Shown piece after piece: positions 3,316 to 6,184 of a stretch of DNA of 6,184 bases (the stretch's first letter is position 1; every line of letters begins with the position of its first letter). The position numbers were made by a program, and so were the translations under genes. The stretch covers positions 1 through 6,184 of the forward strand of contig VFHG01000406.1 of assembly GCA_009392075.1 (NCBI GenBank), given 5' to 3'. The DNA is from SAR202 cluster bacterium. Lineage in GTDB: Bacteria; Chloroflexota; Dehalococcoidia; UBA3495. The notes under the pieces were generated by a model. It saw only the letters and a program-made list of their open reading frames with translations, made no database searches and was not told the origin of the DNA.

Positions 3316-6184
3316 TCAGTCCGCGGATGCCGAACTGGCCAAGGACCGAAGGTTTTCCTGGAAGACCAAGAACCTCTCCAGAACCCTGGTGAGTCGGGAC
3401 AGCCATTCGTCGCCCAGCCTGCGCAACGGCATTTGCATCTGGGTGTTGCCAACCTGGACCGACGGCCCCAAAGCCCTTTGCAGGGGAATTCTCGCACCGC
3501 CCACTGGCACCCGCAACGACAGCACGATGGCGTCGCTGCCCTGCACGATTGATTCCACGCCAACCTCCGCGGCCAGACCGCGGAGGCTCACGAGGGTTAA
3601 AAGGTTTTCAACCTCTTCTGGCAACGGGCCGAACCGGTCTCTTAATTCTTCGCGAATCTCAGGTATGTAATCGGAGTCGGTCATCTTGGCCAGACGCTGG
3701 TAGACGGCCAACCGGGTTGGCAGATGGTCCACATAGTCCTCGGGGATGCGGGCGTTCATGGGCAGCTCGATCCTGGGCAGTTCGGCGGCCCGGTCGTCGC
3801 CTGCGCTGGACCCGCCCGATTCCTCGTCCAGTTCCCGGACCGCTTCGTTCAATAGCTGAGTGTAGAGGTCGAGGCCCACGTCTTGGATGTGGCCGCTCTG
3901 GGACGCGCCCAAGATGTTGCCGGCGCCGCGTATCTCCAGGTCCCGCATAGCGATACGGAATCCAGCGCCCAATTCTGAAGCCTCCAGAATGGCCTGAAGC
4001 CGGTGCTCTGCGCCCTCCGTGATGCGGCGTCCCCGAGGCGCTAGCAGATAGGCGTAAGCCCGGTGCTCACTGCGTCCAACCCGTCCCCGGAGCTGATAAA
4101 GCTGGGCCAGCCCGAACCGGTCTGCCCGCTCGATTATCAGGGTATTTACGTTGGGCATATCCAGCCCTGATTCAATGATCGTGGTGCAGACCAAGATGTC
4201 GGCTTCACCGTTGCCGAAATCCACCATCACGTCTTCAAGCTCCGTTTCCGCCATCTGCCCGTGGCCAACCATTATCTTTGCTTGGGGGACCAGTTTGTTC
4301 AATTCGGCGGCGGCTTGGTGAATGGTGCGGACCCGGTTGTGCAAGTAAAAAACCTGGCCGCCCCGCTCCATCTCCCGCAAGACGGCCTCTTTGATCACGT
4401 CCTCGGAATACTCGGAGACAAAGGTCTTCACCGGCAGGCGGGCTTCGGGCGCCGAGTCCATGGTGCTCAGGTCGCGGATACCCGCCAAAGCCATGTTCAG
4501 CGTCCGGGGGATGGGGGTCGCGCTCAGGGTCAGCACATCCACCTGTTGCCGCAGTTGCTTGAGGCGTTCCTTGTGGCTGACGCCGAAGCGCTGTTCTTCG
4601 TCCACCACCGCCAAACCTAGGTCCTTGAACTTCACGTCCTTCTGCAACAGCCGGTGGGTGCCGATGACGATGTCCACGCTGCCGTCTTTCAGGCCTTCGA
4701 TGACTTCTTGCTGTTCCTTGGGTGTCCGGAAACGGCTAAGGACTTCCACTTTGACGGGAAAGGGACTGAGCCGTTCGCTGAAGGTGGCGTAGTGCTGCTG
4801 TGCGAGGACTGTGGTCGGGACCAAGATGGCCACCTGCATGCCGTCGTTCACAGACTTAAAAGCCGCTCTCAGGGCAATCTCGGTCTTGCCATAGCCGACA
4901 TCGCCGCAGATCAAGCGGTCCATGGGACGCATAGTCTCCATGTCGGCTTTGACCTCGACGATGGCCCTGGCTTGGTCCGGGGTTTCAACGAAGGGGAATG
5001 AGTCCTCAAGTTCCTGTTGCCAGACCGTGTCCGCGCTGTGTTCATGGCCTTCCGCCAGAGCGCGGGCGGCATTGATGCGCAGCAGTTCCTGGGCCATCTC
5101 TCTGGTGGCGCCCTTGACCCGCGATTTAACCCGCGCCCACTCGGCGGTGCTCAGCCTGGTTAATGATGGCGGTTGGTCCTGTGCGCCCACGAAGGCGGAC
5201 ACACGGTCCAAGTGGTCGGTGGGCACGTAGAGCTTGTCGTTCTCAGCGTATTCCAGGATGAGGTATTCCTTCTCATCTTCGTCGCCGCCGATGTGCGTGG
5301 TGCCGGCGAACCGGGCCACGCCATGGTCGATGTGCACCACGTGGGCTCCCGGAACCAGGTCGGCAAGGACAACCTCCGGCCCGTGTTCGGCCTTGCGGCG
5401 GCGGGTGTAACGAAGCTCTTTCGCCGTACCGAATAATTCGGAGTCGGTCAGCAAAACCAGAGCGCTGACCTGACCAATCACCGTTTTATCCACTGGGAAT
5501 TCAACGGTCCACCCGTCCCGCAGCGAACCTGGCAGCAGGACTACCTGTCCGGCGGAAGGCGCGCTTTCCAGGGAGTCAACTTGGACTACGCCGATGCCTT
5601 CTTGTTCCAGAATCTCGGCAACTCGGCGTTGGTGCTGGGTGACTGCGACCACTGCGAAGTTGGCCTCCTGGTGGCGGCGCACGTCGGCGGCCAGTTGTTC
5701 TAGCTTGCCGTAGTACGGGGTGGAAGGCCGGAATATCCTGTCTTCGTCGTCGCCAACCCAGGTCTGGAGTTGCATCTGAGGCACGCTGCTCAGCCGGTTG
5801 GAGAACTCCTCCCAGTCCATGTGTGGCGAGGGGAAATTGACGGGCAGTTCTCCCCGTTCCTCGCGGGCCTCACGCATTCGCTCGAAGCGCTCTTCAAGTT
5901 CCAGCGCCTCGGCTTCCACCCGGCCGGAACGCTCTAAAACAACCAAGCTGTTGGCGCCGATGTATTCCATCAGGTGGGCCTGGTTGACCAGGCCATTGTA
6001 GAAAGAAAGGGTTTCGGGATTGGGTGACGACGCGAGGATGGAGAGTTCCTCAGCCATCCGGTCGCGCACTTCTACGCTGCATTTGGCGTAGTCGAGGTCG
6101 TTGGTCTTTGAGGCGACCATTTCTTGATTTGCCAGGCCGGGTAGTTGCTCCTTCGCAGGAGCCAAGCGGACTTCCTCGGCGGGC
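3316..6184 (-). CDS. mfd: Transcription-repair coupling factor Mfd (N-terminus beyond window)
   Basis: Mfd is a cytoplasmic dsDNA translocase that pushes stalled RNA polymerase off damaged DNA and recruits UvrA for nucleotide excision repair. Residues counted from TTG 6165 number 949. The frame stays open to the window edge, and family members have about 1,100-1,200 residues, so roughly the first 200 (UvrB-like D1a/D2) lie outside and TTG 6165 is not the true start. Visible in order: the end of the UvrB-homology module (about 1-135); domain D3 (about 150-240); the RNA-polymerase-interacting CarD-like domain (about 265-365, with PGAHVVHIDHGVARFAG); the RecG-like helicase motor with Walker A GDVGYGKTE (421-429), DEEQ (522-525), SAT (548-550) and motif VI QLRGRVGR (691-698); the RDLEIRGAGNILG translocation motif (741-753); and the C-terminal TRCF/D7 domain (about 800-925). 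All motor motifs look intact. The gene ends in TGA at 3318-3316, upstream of the lipoprotein gene. Confidence 0.97.
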   Translation of the reverse strand, partial: PAEEVRLAPAKEQLPGLANQEMVASKTNDLDYAKCSVEVRDRMAEELSILASSPNPETLSFYNGLVNQAHLMEYIGANSLVVLERSGRVEAEALELEERFERMREAREERGELPVNFPSPHMDWEEFSNRLSSVPQMQLQTWVGDDEDRIFRPSTPYYGKLEQLAADVRRHQEANFAVVAVTQHQRRVAEILEQEGIGVVQVDSLESAPSAGQVVLLPGSLRDGWTVEFPVDKTVIGQVSALVLLTDSELFGTAKELRYTRRRKAEHGPEVVLADLVPGAHVVHIDHGVARFAGTTHIGGDEDEKEYLILEYAENDKLYVPTDHLDRVSAFVGAQDQPPSLTRLSTAEWARVKSRVKGATREMAQELLRINAARALAEGHEHSADTVWQQELEDSFPFVETPDQARAIVEVKADMETMRPMDRLICGDVGYGKTEIALRAAFKSVNDGMQVAILVPTTVLAQQHYATFSERLSPFPVKVEVLSRFRTPKEQQEVIEGLKDGSVDIVIGTHRLLQKDVKFKDLGLAVVDEEQRFGVSHKERLKQLRQQVDVLTLSATPIPRTLNMALAGIRDLSTMDSAPEARLPVKTFVSEYSEDVIKEAVLREMERGGQVFYLHNRVRTIHQAAAELNKLVPQAKIMVGHGQMAETELEDVMVDFGNGEADILVCTTIIESGLDMPNVNTLIIERADRFGLAQLYQLRGRVGRSEHRAYAYLLAPRGRRITEGAEHRLQAILEASELGAGFRIAMRDLEIRGAGNILGASQSGHIQDVGLDLYTQLLNEAVRELDEESGGSSAGDDRAAELPRIELPMNARIPEDYVDHLPTRLAVYQRLAKMTDSDYIPEIREELRDRFGPLPEEVENLLTLVSLRGLAAEVGVESIVQGSDAIVLSLRVPVGGARIPLQRALGPSVQVGNTQMQMPLRRLGDEWLSRLTRVLERFLVFQENLRSLASSASAD

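Noticed and set aside
4261..4792. Plus-strand ORFs inside mfd (4261-4620, 4391-4792)
   Set aside because: They are antisense to the conserved helicase motor and show no domain of their own.
6163..6165. TTG at 6165 as the start of mfd
   Set aside because: The frame continues open to the window end and about 200 N-terminal residues of the family are missing, so the gene runs past the edge.

Overview
This window looks like chromosomal DNA from a moderately GC-rich bacterium. Coding quality splits it in two. The right half (about 2544-6184, minus strand) holds well-preserved housekeeping-type genes. The left half (about 1-2540) is a patchy region of tRNA pieces, a truncated kinase, one intact response regulator and one decayed response regulator. 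The LuxR/NarL-type two-component style, the TlpA-like lipoprotein and the tRNA features would fit a Chloroflexota (SAR202/Dehalococcoidia-like) genome, but that placement is tentative and rests on general impression, not on a search.

Left edge (1-384): a fragment resembling the 3' half of tRNA-Lys(CTT), ending in CCA, is followed by a perfect 20-bp terminator hairpin. Next, on the minus strand, is a complete tRNA-Pro(CGG) gene. Exactly 40 bp of its 5' half is repeated 77 bp upstream. Two separate tRNA fragments within 400 bp suggest past site-specific integration, excision or unequal recombination.

Two-component region (about 590-2355, plus strand): the order is an ORF that keeps only the HATPase_c domain of a NarL-family histidine kinase, then an intact receiver-HTH response regulator, then a terminator-like hairpin. 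After that comes the remnant of a second response regulator receiver domain, with an in-frame stop, two offsetting frameshifts, no phospho-acceptor Asp and no HTH. This reads as a once larger kinase/regulator cluster of which only one regulator is visibly whole.

Right half (minus strand): mfd, the transcription-repair coupling factor, occupies 3316 to the window end and runs off it, so its N-terminus lies outside. It is followed 163 nt downstream by a TlpA/ResA-like thioredoxin lipoprotein with a TTG start, a strong GGAGG ribosome binding site and an inverted repeat abutting that site. The two genes are co-directional and could share a transcript.

I see no convincing undescribed system. The points most worth checking are the tRNA-Pro half duplication, the tRNA-Lys fragment, and the eroded two-component cluster around an intact orphan regulator.
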